Shown: positions 42,516 through 51,652 of the stretch, in pieces
Numbering within the stretch: position 1 is the stretch's first letter
Layout: the number at the start of each line of letters is the position of its first letter
Assembly (NCBI RefSeq): GCF_003997495.1
Contig: NZ_RZRU01000021.1
Span: 1-64,000, forward strand
Direction: 5' to 3'
Length of the DNA stretch: 64,000 bases
Source: Mesorhizobium sp. M7A.F.Ca.US.008.03.1.1
GTDB taxonomy: Bacteria > Pseudomonadota > Alphaproteobacteria > Rhizobiales > Rhizobiaceae
Made by a program: the position numbers and the translations under genes
The notes under the pieces: model-generated
What the model was told of the DNA's origin: nothing
Databases searched by the model: none
The model's input: the letters and a program-made list of their open reading frames with translations, nothing else

Positions 42516-43556
42516 ATGAACAGAACCAGAAGCGCTAGTATCGTTGCGATGGCGGGCCTCATGGCTTCGCTCGCGGCCCCCGCCATGGCGGGCGACACCA
42601 TCACCGTCGCCTCATGGGGCGGCACCTATCAGGAGGCGCAGACCAAGGCGTTCTTCAAGCCGACCGCCGATGCGCTCGGCATCACCATCAAGGAAGACAC
42701 CACCAACGGCCTCGACGACGTGCGGCTGCAGGTGACCGGCAATGCGGTGAAATGGGACATCACAGAACTTGGCGCCGACGAATGCGCGCGCGGCTCGAAG
42801 GAAGGGCTGTTCGAGAAGCTCGACTACGGCATCATCGACAAGAGCGGCATCAACCCGAAGCTTGTCCATGACGACTGGGTCGGCATTTCCTACACGTCGG
42901 TCGTGCTCATCTACCGCACCGACGTTTTCGGCGACAAAGGCCCGAAGACCTGGGCCGACTTCTGGAACGTGGAAAAATTTCCGGGACGGCGTGCGCTGAG
43001 CGGCAGCCAGGCGACGGAAACGCTGAGCGTCGCGGCACTGGCCGAGGGCATTCCGATCGACAAGGTCTATCCGGTCGATATTGACGGCGCGTTGAAGTCC
43101 GTCGACAAGATCCGTGGCCATATCGACGCCTGGTGGACCTCCGGCGCCCAGGCCATGCAGCTGGTCAAGGACGGCGAGGTCGACATGGCGAGCATCTGGA
43201 ACGGCCGTGCCGGCACCTTGAAGAAGGAAGGCGCGCCGGTCAGCTTCTCCTTCGACCAGGGCGTGCTGACCGCCGACTGCATGGTCATCCCGAAGGGCGC
43301 CAAGAACAAGGAAGCGGCGATGAAGGCGCTGGCGATGTTCGTCAGCCCGCAATTGCAGGCCAATCTGCCGCTCTATGTCGACAATGGCCCGGTCAACGAG
43401 AAGGCTTTCGAAACCGGCAAGATCCCGCAGGACAGGCTCAAGGACATCAATTCGGCGCCCGAAAACGTCAAGAAGCAGGTGTTGCAGGATGCAGAATTCT
43501 GGCGCGACAATCTGGTCGAGGCGACGGAAAAGTTCAACAATCTGATCCAGCAATAG
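42516..43556 (+). CDS. Spermidine/putrescine-type ABC substrate-binding protein
   Basis: A 346-residue periplasmic binding protein (PotD/PotF-like group) with a Sec signal ending near AMAGD (about residue 26). WGGTYQEAQTKAFFKP and the closing WRDNLVEATEKFN are typical of this group. The ligand could be a polyamine or another small cationic or amino compound; it cannot be read from the sequence. GGAGAG precedes the ATG at 42516. Confidence 0.9.
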   Translation: MNRTRSASIVAMAGLMASLAAPAMAGDTITVASWGGTYQEAQTKAFFKPTADALGITIKEDTTNGLDDVRLQVTGNAVKWDITELGADECARGSKEGLFEKLDYGIIDKSGINPKLVHDDWVGISYTSVVLIYRTDVFGDKGPKTWADFWNVEKFPGRRALSGSQATETLSVAALAEGIPIDKVYPVDIDGALKSVDKIRGHIDAWWTSGAQAMQLVKDGEVDMASIWNGRAGTLKKEGAPVSFSFDQGVLTADCMVIPKGAKNKEAAMKALAMFVSPQLQANLPLYVDNGPVNEKAFETGKIPQDRLKDINSAPENVKKQVLQDAEFWRDNLVEATEKFNNLIQQ

Positions 43557-43633
43557 GCTGCGGCCGCAACTCAACCACGGCAGGGCGACGCTTCGCCCTG
43601 CTTTCGCCGCCTCAGCCCTGGGAGAGAAGAATC

Positions 43634-44716
43634 TTGTCCATTGCGCCATCCGCGTTGCCGATCGGCATGCGCGGGATCGAGAAACGATTTGGCAGCGTTG
43701 CGGTCTTGCGCGACCTCAACCTCGATGTCGAGGCTGGTGAATTCCTGACGCTGCTGGGGCCTTCCGGTTCCGGCAAGACAACGCTGCTGATGATCCTGGC
43801 CGGTTTCGTGCGGGCCAATGCCGGCTCGATCAGGGTCGGCGGCGACGAGATCATCACCACGCCGCCGCACAAGCGCAACATCGGCATGGTGTTCCAGAAC
43901 TACGCGCTGTTTCCGCATATGAACGTCTTTCACAACATCGCCTTTCCACTGAAGCAGCGCGGCGTCGCCGCCGCCGAAACGGCCGAACGTGTCGAGAAGG
44001 CGCTCGATCTGGTGAAGCTGCAGGGCCTGGGCGAACGCCGGGTCGACCAGCTCTCCGGCGGCCAGCGCCAGCGCGTGGCGCTGGCGCGCGCCATCGTCTT
44101 CGAGCCGCGCATCGTGCTGATGGACGAACCCTTGTCGGCGCTCGACAAGGGCCTGCGCGAGCATATGCAGATCGAGCTGCGCGCCCTGCATCGCCGGCTC
44201 GGCATGACCACCGTCTATGTCACGCACGACCAGCGCGAAGCCATCACCATGTCGGACCGCATCGCGGTGATGAACGCCGGCCGCATCGAACAGCTCGACA
44301 AGCCCGAAACCCTCTACGCCAGGCCGCAAACGCGGTTTGTAGCCGGCTTCATCGGCGAATCGAATTTCATTCCGGTCGAGTGCCGCAACGGCTCCGTCTG
44401 GTACGAGGACCGGAGAATCCATACGGCGGCGCCGACGCCGGCGGCAGGCCGGCACCTGATGGTGGTGCGGCCGGAAAAGCTGCAGCTCCTGGCAAATGCC
44501 GAACCGGCAAGCGGCGTCAATGTGCTCGAGGCGAAAGTCAGCGACATCATTTATCAGGGCGACAGCTTCGTCTGCTATGCGGCGTTGCGCGACGGCCGGC
44601 AGCTGACTTTGCGCGACTATTGCCGCAGCGATGTGCTGGCCAAAATGCCGGCGCCCGGCCAGCCAGTCTCGTTCGGTCTCGATGCGCAGGACACGATCCT
44701 GGTGGCGGCAGACTGA
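43634..44716 (+). CDS. ABC importer ATP-binding protein (PotA-like)
   Basis: A 360-residue ATPase. Walker A GPSGSGKTT, the ABC signature LSGGQRQR and Walker B IVLMDEP are present, and a TOBE-type regulatory domain fills the last 90 residues. The start is TTG at 43634 behind GGGAGAGAAG; an ATG at 43667 is the alternative. Its stop overlaps the first permease by one base (TGATG). Confidence 0.93.
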   Translation: MSIAPSALPIGMRGIEKRFGSVAVLRDLNLDVEAGEFLTLLGPSGSGKTTLLMILAGFVRANAGSIRVGGDEIITTPPHKRNIGMVFQNYALFPHMNVFHNIAFPLKQRGVAAAETAERVEKALDLVKLQGLGERRVDQLSGGQRQRVALARAIVFEPRIVLMDEPLSALDKGLREHMQIELRALHRRLGMTTVYVTHDQREAITMSDRIAVMNAGRIEQLDKPETLYARPQTRFVAGFIGESNFIPVECRNGSVWYEDRRIHTAAPTPAAGRHLMVVRPEKLQLLANAEPASGVNVLEAKVSDIIYQGDSFVCYAALRDGRQLTLRDYCRSDVLAKMPAPGQPVSFGLDAQDTILVAAD

Positions 44717-45642
44717 TGAGCGCGCAGACCGCCCTCATGCAGCAGAAAGCCGGCCGCCCGGGCCCGGATCTGAACACGCAGGCGCTGCACATGGACGCTC
44801 GGCGCGAGTCGTTGCGGCTGCTGGCGCTGCTGTCGCCGAGCCTGTTGCTGGTCTTCGCCATCATCATCGTGCCGATCGGCTGGCTGTTCTGGCTGTCGCT
44901 GTTCGACGAAGCCGGCGCGCTGAGCGCCGCCAACTATGCGCGCTTCTTCGAGCAGGCCTCCTACATCAAGACCTTCATCACCACCTTCAAGGTCGCCTTC
45001 ATCGTCACCGGCGCCTGCGTCCTGCTCGGCTATCCCCTGGCCTATATGCTGTCGCAACTGCCGCGCCGGGCGGCGTCGATCTGCCTGATCTTCGTCATCC
45101 TGCCCTTCTGGACATCGGTTCTGGTGCGCACCTATGCCTGGCTGGTAATCCTGCAGCGCAAGGGCCTGATCAACAGCTGGCTGATCGACCTCGGCGTCAT
45201 CAGCCAGCCGCTGTCGCTCGCCAACAATTTTTCCGGCGTCGTCATCGGCATGACGCATATCTTGCTGCCGTTCCTGGTGCTGCCGCTCTACGCCTCGATG
45301 AAGACCATCGACACCGACTGCCTGCGCGCCGGCATGAACCTCGGCGCCGGTCCGGCCGCCACCTTCCGGCAGATCTTCTTTCCGCTGTCGCTTCCCGGCC
45401 TCGCCTCGGGCGTGGTCATCGTCTTCGTGCTGTGCCTGGGCTTCTTCGTCACGCCGGCTCTGATGGGCGGCGGCAAGGTGATCATGTGGGCGATGCGCAT
45501 GGAACAGACCACCAGCCTCTATTCCAACTGGGGTGCGGGTGCCGCACTTGGCGTGGTGCTGCTGGTGGTCACGCTGGCACTTCTCGGCCTGTTCCAGTGG
45601 CTGCTCGGCGCGCGCGCCACGGGTGTGTGGAGTTCACGATGA
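44716..45642 (+). CDS. ABC importer permease 1 (PotB-like)
   Basis: A 308-residue permease with six membrane segments and the EAA-type loop near GMNLGAGPAATFRQIFFPL. The first 35 residues are a polar extension. It pairs with the next permease in the transporter core. Confidence 0.92.
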   Translation: MSAQTALMQQKAGRPGPDLNTQALHMDARRESLRLLALLSPSLLLVFAIIIVPIGWLFWLSLFDEAGALSAANYARFFEQASYIKTFITTFKVAFIVTGACVLLGYPLAYMLSQLPRRAASICLIFVILPFWTSVLVRTYAWLVILQRKGLINSWLIDLGVISQPLSLANNFSGVVIGMTHILLPFLVLPLYASMKTIDTDCLRAGMNLGAGPAATFRQIFFPLSLPGLASGVVIVFVLCLGFFVTPALMGGGKVIMWAMRMEQTTSLYSNWGAGAALGVVLLVVTLALLGLFQWLLGARATGVWSSR

Positions 45643-46439
45643 GCGAGGATTTCGGCCTGCCGATCTCGCACCGGCAACGTCTGTGGCTCTACTGCCTCGG
45701 CGGCCTCGTGCTGTTGTTCCTGATCGCGCCGTCGATCATCATCGTCATCATGTCGTTTTCGGATTCGACGCTGCTGCAATTCCCGCCGCAGCAATGGTCG
45801 CTGCGCTGGTACCAGGCCTATTTCGGATCGCTGGAGTGGCGCGACGCGACGATCGTCTCGGTCAAGGTGGCTGTCATGACCGTGCTGGTGGCGACGCCGC
45901 TCGGCACCGCTGCAGCCTATGCCATCAACCGGGGCACGCTGCGCTTCAACGGCACCATCAACGCACTGCTGACGGCGTCGCTGATCGTGCCGGTGATCCT
46001 GATCGGCATCGGCACCTTCTTCCTCTATGCGCGGATCGGGCTCAACAACACGCTGACCGGGCTGGTCATCGCGCATACGGTGCAGGCGCTGCCGCTGGTG
46101 GCGCTGACCGTGCTGTCGGGCCTGCGCTCCTACGACATGAACCAGGAGCGGGTGGCACGCAGCCTCGGCGCCGGCCGCGTCGCTGCCTTCTGGCAGGTGA
46201 CGATGCCGCAGATCCGCTTCTCGATCGTCTCGGGCGCGCTGTTCGCCTTCATCACCTCCTTCGACGAAGTGGTGGTTTCGCTGTTCATCTCGGGCGGCGA
46301 GACGACAACATTGACCCGCCGCATGTTCAACGCGCTGCGCGACCAGATCGACCCGACGATCGCCGCCATCTCGACCTGCCTGATCGTGCTCTCGGTCGTG
46401 CTGTTGTCGGTTGCGCAGATCTTCGGCCGGCGGCATTGA
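45639..46439 (+). CDS. ABC importer permease 2 (PotC-like)
   Basis: A 266-residue permease with six membrane segments and the EAA-type loop RSLGAGRVAAFWQVTMPQI. It overlaps permease 1 by 4 bp. The ending STCLIVLSVVLL is typical of the family. Confidence 0.92.
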   Translation: MSEDFGLPISHRQRLWLYCLGGLVLLFLIAPSIIIVIMSFSDSTLLQFPPQQWSLRWYQAYFGSLEWRDATIVSVKVAVMTVLVATPLGTAAAYAINRGTLRFNGTINALLTASLIVPVILIGIGTFFLYARIGLNNTLTGLVIAHTVQALPLVALTVLSGLRSYDMNQERVARSLGAGRVAAFWQVTMPQIRFSIVSGALFAFITSFDEVVVSLFISGGETTTLTRRMFNALRDQIDPTIAAISTCLIVLSVVLLSVAQIFGRRH

Positions 46440-46447
46440 TTTCACCA

Positions 46448-46485
46448 GACCAATTCGCAGAAGTGACCAATTTGCAGAAGTGACC
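46448..46485 (+). repeat. 17-bp tandem repeat before the gamma-glutamyltransferase gene
   Basis: GACCAATTCGCAGAAGT is followed directly by GACCAATTTGCAGAAGT and then GACC: 2.2 copies with one difference, in the short gap between the importer and ggt. Confidence 0.8.
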
Positions 46486-46503
46486 AGGGGATATCCAGAC
46501 AGA

Positions 46504-48090
46504 ATGCGTGATTTCCAGTTTCCCGGCCGCTCGCCGGTTCGTGCCACCGAGGCGGTTGCCGCAACCTCGCATCCGCTCGCAACGCTTGCGGCCATCGAGA
46601 TGCTGCGCTCCGGCGGCAACGCCATGGATGCCGCGGTCTGCGCCGCCGCCGTGCAGGGCGTGGTCGAGCCGCAATCGACCGGCATCGGCGGCGACTGCTT
46701 CGTGCTCTATTCTCCCGGAGGCCAGGGCAATGTGCTGGCCTTCAACGGCTCCGGCCGCGCGCCTGCCGGGGCGACGGTCGACTGGTACCGCGAAAAAGGC
46801 TTCGATCGCATCCCGTTGCAGGGCCCGCATGCTGTCACCGTGCCGGGCGCCGTCGACGCCTGGAGCCGCCTGCTGGAGGACCATGGCCGCAAGGGCTTTG
46901 CCGAGGCGCTGGCGCCGGCCATCCACTATGCCGAAAACGGCTATGTCGTGCATGACCGCGTCGCCTTCGACTGGGCCGAGCCGGAGACCGACCTGTCGGC
47001 CGACGAGCATGCCGCGCGCATCTTCCTGCCCGGCGGCAAGGCGCCAAAGGCGGGTGACGTCCACAGGCAGCCGGAACTGGCGGCGACCTTGCGCATCATC
47101 GCCAAACACGGCCGGGCCGGTTTCTACGAAGGTGCGGTCGCCAACGATATGGTGAGCCGGCTCAACGAATTGGGCGGACTTCATTCGGCCGAGGATTTCG
47201 CCGCGACCAGAGGCGATTACGTTACGCCGGTCAGCACCTCCTATGGCGGCCATGAGATCCATCAGATGCCACCGAACAATCAGGGGCTGACGGCGCTTTT
47301 GATGCTCAATTTGCTGTCGGGCTTCGAGCTTGGCGGGCTCGATCCCAATGGCGCCGAGCGCCTGCATCTGGAGATCGAGGCGGGACGGCTGGCCTATCGT
47401 GACCGCGACCGTTACGTCGGCGACCAGGACCAGATCCTGGTGCCGGTCAAGCAGCTCCTGTCCGGCGCCTATGCCGACCGGCTGCGCGCCGAGATCGACC
47501 GCGACCGCGCCATGACGCATCTGCCGCGCGTGGAGCTGCCCGGCAGCGACACGGTCTACATCTCCATCGTCGACCGCGACCGCAACGCCGTCTCCTTCAT
47601 CAACTCGACGTACTATTCGTTCGGCAGCGGCGTCGTCGGCCCGAAGACCGGTATCGTGCTGCAGAACCGCGGCTCGAGCTTTCGCCTTGAGCCTGCGCAC
47701 CCGAACGCAATTGCGCCCGGCAAGCGGCCGATGCACACGATCATGCCCGGCATGGCGACGAAGAATGGCCGCGTCGTGATGCCGTTCGGCGTCATGGGCG
47801 GCGGCTACCAGCCGTTCGGGCATGTTCATCTGCTGACCAACATGATCGACTTCGGCATGGACCCGCAGCAGGCGCTGGATGCGCCGAGGGTGTTTTACAA
47901 TGACGACACGGTGGAGGCCGAGCGTGGCGTTCCCACTGATGCGATCGAGGGCCTGCGCCGGCGCGGCCACCGCATAGCCGAGCCGCATCACCCGCTGGGC
48001 GGCGGGCAGGTGGTGCTGATCGACTGGGAGAAAGGGACGCTGACCGGCGCCTCCGATCCGCGCAAGGATGGTTTGGCGCTTGGATATTGA
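46504..48090 (+). CDS. Gamma-glutamyltransferase family protein
   Basis: A 528-residue Ntn-hydrolase precursor that should split itself into two chains. The N-terminal region has ATSHPLATLAAIEMLRSGGNAMDAA and STGIGGDCF. The expected nucleophile is the Thr of GSDTVYISIVD, where most enzymes have a Thr-Thr-His stretch; the second Thr is replaced by Val. No signal peptide is seen, unlike classical periplasmic enzymes, so it may act on gamma-glutamyl compounds imported by the preceding ABC system. The start at 46504 lies 64 bp after the permease stop. Confidence 0.85.
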   Translation: MRDFQFPGRSPVRATEAVAATSHPLATLAAIEMLRSGGNAMDAAVCAAAVQGVVEPQSTGIGGDCFVLYSPGGQGNVLAFNGSGRAPAGATVDWYREKGFDRIPLQGPHAVTVPGAVDAWSRLLEDHGRKGFAEALAPAIHYAENGYVVHDRVAFDWAEPETDLSADEHAARIFLPGGKAPKAGDVHRQPELAATLRIIAKHGRAGFYEGAVANDMVSRLNELGGLHSAEDFAATRGDYVTPVSTSYGGHEIHQMPPNNQGLTALLMLNLLSGFELGGLDPNGAERLHLEIEAGRLAYRDRDRYVGDQDQILVPVKQLLSGAYADRLRAEIDRDRAMTHLPRVELPGSDTVYISIVDRDRNAVSFINSTYYSFGSGVVGPKTGIVLQNRGSSFRLEPAHPNAIAPGKRPMHTIMPGMATKNGRVVMPFGVMGGGYQPFGHVHLLTNMIDFGMDPQQALDAPRVFYNDDTVEAERGVPTDAIEGLRRRGHRIAEPHHPLGGGQVVLIDWEKGTLTGASDPRKDGLALGY

Positions 48091-48180
48091 GGCGATCCAT
48101 TGTCCAATGGCGTATCCATATCGAGGCAAGCCCGTCAGCAGGGCTCCCGCCAATAGTCGTTCGAAATCCAGCCGGTGACC

Positions 48181-49707
48181 ATGACCCAAACCGAAACCCA
48201 CGCAGACCTTTCCCGCCGTCTCGCCGCCGGCGCCGATGATGCGCCGGCGATTTCGGCACCCGACAGGGCGACGCTCAGCCATGGCGGCTTGCGCGCGCTG
48301 ATCGCCACCACGGCGGCCGCGCTGCATGCGCGCGGCATCGGCCGGGGCGACAGGGTGGCGATCGTGCTGCCGAACGGGCCAGAGATGGCCACCGCCTTCG
48401 TCGCCGTGGCGGCCGCCGCCTCGACGGCGCTGCTCAACCCCGCCTACCGGGCCGACGAGCTCGATTTCTACCTGACCGACATCGGTGCCAAGGCGATCCT
48501 TGTCGCGGAGGGCGAGAGCGGACCGGCGGTGACGGTGGCCGAGCGGCTCGGCATCGGCGTGCTGCGGTTGGTCGTGCAGCCGGACACACCGGCCGGCAGC
48601 TTCACGATCGAGGGTGCGGCGATCGGACCGCAGGCAGCGCCCGACATGGCGCAAGACAGCGACATCGCACTGTTGCTGCACACCTCCGGCACGACATCGC
48701 GTCCAAAGCTGGTGCCGCTCAGTCATGCCAACATCGCGGCCTCATCAGCCCATATCGGCGCGACGCTTCAGCTAACGGCCGATGACCGTTGTCTCAACAT
48801 TATGCCGCTGTTCCACATTCACGGCCTGATCGCGGCCGTGCTGTCGTCACTGGCTGCCGGCGGCAGCATCTATTGCACGCCGGGTTTCAACGCGCTGCGC
48901 TTCTTCCAGTGGCTGAGCGAGGCGCAACCAAGCTGGTACACGGCAGTGCCGACCATGCATCAGGCGATCCTGCCCAGGGCGGCGCGCAACACCGAGGCGC
49001 TGGCGGCAGCGCGTCTGCGCTTCATCCGTTCATCCTCGGCGTCGCTGCCGGCGCAAGTGATGGCCGAACTGGAAGCGACCTTCGGCTGCCCGGTGATCGA
49101 ATCCTACGGGATGACCGAGGCCGCCCACCAGATGGCGTCGAACCGGCTGCCGCCGGGCCAGCGCAAGCCCGGCAGCGTCGGTGCCTCCGCCGGCCCGGAG
49201 GTGGCTGTCATGGCGCCCGACGGGCGGCTGCTCGAGCCCGGCGAGACCGGCGAGATCGTCATCCGCGGACCCAACGTCACGGCGGGTTACGAGAAGAACC
49301 CGGATGCCAATGCCACCGCCTTCGCGCATGGTTGGTTCCACACCGGCGATCAGGGCGTGCTGGACGAGGACGGCTATCTCAGGGTCACCGGACGGCTCAA
49401 GGAGATCATCAATCGCGGTGGCGAAAAGATCTCGCCGCTCGAGGTCGACGATGTGCTGATGGATCATCCGGCGGTGGCGCAGGTCGTCACTTTCGCCATG
49501 CCGCATGACAAGCTGGGCGAGGAGGTGGCGGCGGCGGTTGTGCTGCGTGAAGGCATCAGCGCCACCGAGGGCGACATCCGCACCTATGCCGCGACGCGGC
49601 TTGCCGACTTCAAGGTGCCGCGCAAGATCCTGATCCTGGACGAGATCCCCAAGGGCGCGACCGGCAAGCTGCAACGCATCGGCCTTGCCACCAAACTCGG
49701 GCTCTAG
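48181..49707 (+). CDS. AMP-forming acyl-CoA synthetase
   Basis: A 508-residue ANL-superfamily enzyme. The P-loop LLHTSGTTSRPKLVPLSH, the motif ESYGMTEAAHQM, GWFHTGDQG and the C-terminal Lys in GATGKLQR are all present. The overall pattern resembles oxalyl-CoA or medium-chain acyl-CoA synthetases (Pcs60/AAE3 group). The substrate is not evident. The ATG at 48181 is preferred over a GTG at 48175. It lies 90 bp after ggt and may share its transcript. Confidence 0.87.
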   Translation: MTQTETHADLSRRLAAGADDAPAISAPDRATLSHGGLRALIATTAAALHARGIGRGDRVAIVLPNGPEMATAFVAVAAAASTALLNPAYRADELDFYLTDIGAKAILVAEGESGPAVTVAERLGIGVLRLVVQPDTPAGSFTIEGAAIGPQAAPDMAQDSDIALLLHTSGTTSRPKLVPLSHANIAASSAHIGATLQLTADDRCLNIMPLFHIHGLIAAVLSSLAAGGSIYCTPGFNALRFFQWLSEAQPSWYTAVPTMHQAILPRAARNTEALAAARLRFIRSSSASLPAQVMAELEATFGCPVIESYGMTEAAHQMASNRLPPGQRKPGSVGASAGPEVAVMAPDGRLLEPGETGEIVIRGPNVTAGYEKNPDANATAFAHGWFHTGDQGVLDEDGYLRVTGRLKEIINRGGEKISPLEVDDVLMDHPAVAQVVTFAMPHDKLGEEVAAAVVLREGISATEGDIRTYAATRLADFKVPRKILILDEIPKGATGKLQRIGLATKLGL

Positions 49708-49753
49708 TGCATGTCGCTTGGAAGTGTCCTCGGTTCCGAGATAACGACATGCA
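49708..49753. repeat. Short palindromic repeat TGCATGTCG...CGACATGCA
   Basis: Perfect 9-bp arms (49708-49716 and 49745-49753) begin right after the acyl-CoA synthetase stop codon. From memory, this GCATGTCG/CGACATGC motif recurs in Mesorhizobium intergenic regions. Confidence 0.6.
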
Positions 49754-49775
49754 TAAAATCAAAGGCTGACTACCG

Positions 49776-50756
49776 ATGAAGATCACCATCTTCGGCGCCG
49801 GCGCGATCGGCGGCTATCTCGCGGCCAAGCTGGCGATCACTGGGCGGACTGATCTTTCGATCGTCGCGCGCGGCGCCCATCTGGAAGCGATCAAGGCAGA
49901 TGGCCTGCGCCTGATCGAGGATGGCCAGGAGACGTCCGTCCCTGTCCGGGCCGCCGCGAAAGCCGAGGAACTTGGCATCCAGGATTATGTGGTGCTGGCG
50001 CTGAAGGCCCATTCCCTCACCCCGGCCCTGGACCAGATCGCGCCGCTGCTCGGGGACCAGACTGCCGTCGTCACCATGCAGAACGGCGTGCCTTGGTGGT
50101 ATTTCCACGGCCTCAGTGGGCCGCTCGAAGGCACAAGGCTGAGCGCGGTCGATCCCGGCGGCGCGATCTGGCAGCGGATCGGACCGGAGCGCGTCATCGG
50201 CTCGGTCGTCTATCCCGCCGTCGAGGTCGATGCGCCGGGCCTCATCCGCCATGTCGAGGGCAAGCGCTTCTCGCTCGGCGAACCCTCCGGCGAGCGCAGC
50301 GAACGGGTCACGCTTCTGGCCGAGGAGATGGTCAAGGCCGGCTTGCAGGCGCCGGTGCGCGATGACATCCGCAGCGAGATCTGGGTAAAACTGTGGGGCA
50401 ATCTCTCCTTCAACCCAATCTCGGCGCTGACCGGCAGCACGCTGGCCGCGATCGTCGCCGACGAGGGCACTCGCGCGCTCGCCCGCACCATGATGCTGGA
50501 GGCGCAGGCGATCGGCGAAAGCCTAGGCGTGCGTTTTCCCATAGCGGTCGACAGGCGCATCAAGGGCGCCGGCGATGTCGGCGAACACAAGACCTCGATG
50601 CTGCAGGATCTCGAGCGCGGCCGGCCGATGGAGATCGACGCGCTGGTGAGCGCGGTGCAGGAACTCGGCCGCCTGACGGACAAGCCGACCCCGACCATCG
50701 ATGCCGTGCTGGCGCTGGTGCGGCGGCTGGCGGTGGAGCGCGGGTGTTATGGGTGA
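49776..50756 (+). CDS. Ketopantoate reductase family (ApbA/PanE) protein, second copy
   Basis: A 326-residue NADP-dependent reductase: Rossmann motif GAGAIGGYLAAKLA at residues 7-20, VVTMQNGVPWW in the centre, and WVKLWGNLSFNPISALTG plus TSMLQDLERGRPMEIDALV in the C-terminal domain. It is only distantly like the 10176-11216 protein. Related enzymes include 2-dehydropantoate reductase and other 2-keto acid reductases. About 165 bp of its 3' end are repeated at 51653-51817. Confidence 0.86.
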   Translation: MKITIFGAGAIGGYLAAKLAITGRTDLSIVARGAHLEAIKADGLRLIEDGQETSVPVRAAAKAEELGIQDYVVLALKAHSLTPALDQIAPLLGDQTAVVTMQNGVPWWYFHGLSGPLEGTRLSAVDPGGAIWQRIGPERVIGSVVYPAVEVDAPGLIRHVEGKRFSLGEPSGERSERVTLLAEEMVKAGLQAPVRDDIRSEIWVKLWGNLSFNPISALTGSTLAAIVADEGTRALARTMMLEAQAIGESLGVRFPIAVDRRIKGAGDVGEHKTSMLQDLERGRPMEIDALVSAVQELGRLTDKPTPTIDAVLALVRRLAVERGCYG

Positions 50757-50850
50757 GGTGGAACGAAATCAGAGCCGTGGCATAAGCGCGCGACGATCCA
50801 GGCCTTGAGGCACCTTGACCTCATATCCCAGCTTGACTGGAGTTAGCAGC

Positions 50851-51234
50851 ATGCTGAACGCCATTCACCACGTCGCGCTGATCTGCACCGACTACGACCG
50901 GTCGCGACGGTTCTACGTCGAACTCCTCGGCCTCGATCTGATCCGGGAGGTCTATCGGGAGGAGCGGCAGTCATGGAAGGCGGATCTGCGGATCGGGTCG
51001 GTCCAACTGGAGTTGTTCTCCTTCCCTGCACCGGCGATGCGGCCGTCCCATCCAGAGGCGACAGGCCTGAGACATCTGGCTTTTGCGGTGGCTAATCTTG
51101 ATCCCGTAATTATGCGCCTGGAAGCCTCAGGCGTTGCCGTTGAGCCAATCCGGGTCGACCCATACACAGACCAACGGTTTACCTTTTTCAGAGACCCGGA
51201 TGGATTGCCGCTGGAACTCTACGAAGCCCCATAA
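50851..51234 (+). CDS. VOC family protein (YaeR/glyoxalase I-like)
   Basis: A 127-residue single vicinal-oxygen-chelate domain protein. HHVALICTDYDRSRRFYVELLG (residues 5-26), GLRHLAFAVANL and the closing FFRDPDGLPLELYE with its metal-ligand Glu are typical of the YaeR group. The function may be a glyoxalase or a dioxygenase-like role; the substrate is unknown. It is the cargo of the first of two duplicated flank modules. Confidence 0.86.
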   Translation: MLNAIHHVALICTDYDRSRRFYVELLGLDLIREVYREERQSWKADLRIGSVQLELFSFPAPAMRPSHPEATGLRHLAFAVANLDPVIMRLEASGVAVEPIRVDPYTDQRFTFFRDPDGLPLELYEAP

Positions 51235-51309
51235 GGAACGGTTCGCTTTCACGACGGGCGCTGTGTACTGACGGTCTCGGTATCGGCGGACCGCGAATCT
51301 GTGCTAAGC

Positions 51310-51608
51310 GCCGCCCAACCAACCAAAGGACGACACCAATGAGCGAACTGACCGTGGCCGAGGCGACCGAGAGCATCTATGCCTCGCTCCGGGCGGACAA
51401 TGCCGACATCGACGCACATATCGCGACGCTTAAGGCGGCCCTGACACGAGAGGGGATAAAACAGGCGGTGTTCGATCCGACCAAACTGGCGCAGAACAAC
51501 CGCTCGGGCCGCAAGTTGATGCAGGCTTATTTTCGGCAGCGCGGCGTGAGCGTGAGGTTCTCGGACCAGTAAACCGCGCGGACGATCTCAACCGCGCCGT
51601 TGGGAGTT
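51310..51608. repeat. Direct repeat R1 (~300 bp) carrying a small gene
   Basis: Almost the same sequence occurs at 53780-54079 (R2), from the CCGCCCAA upstream of the gene to AACCGCGCCGTTGG after it. By eye they differ at about twenty positions and one base of length. Both carry the complete 76/77-residue gene with its leader. R1 and R2 enclose 2.2 kb of foreign-looking DNA. Confidence 0.9.
51339..51572 (+). CDS. Small protein of unknown function, copy 1
   Basis: A 77-residue protein beginning MSELTVAEATESIYASLRA, with a basic C-terminal half (NNRSGRKLMQAYFRQRGVSV). It differs from the copy at 53810-54040 at four positions and by one residue at the end. Silent changes exceed replacements, which suggests that the protein sequence is kept by selection. 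There is no recognised domain; the basic helix could bind nucleic acid, but that is a guess. Confidence 0.75.
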   Translation: MSELTVAEATESIYASLRADNADIDAHIATLKAALTREGIKQAVFDPTKLAQNNRSGRKLMQAYFRQRGVSVRFSDQ

Positions 51609-51652
51609 TTTTCGGCTGGTCCGTCGCCATCTGGACGTCGGGACTGCGTCGC

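Noticed and set aside
46327..48726. A 799-codon open frame on the minus strand opposite gamma-glutamyltransferase
   Set aside because: It covers parts of three well-supported plus-strand genes and has no recognisable motif; a typical antisense shadow.
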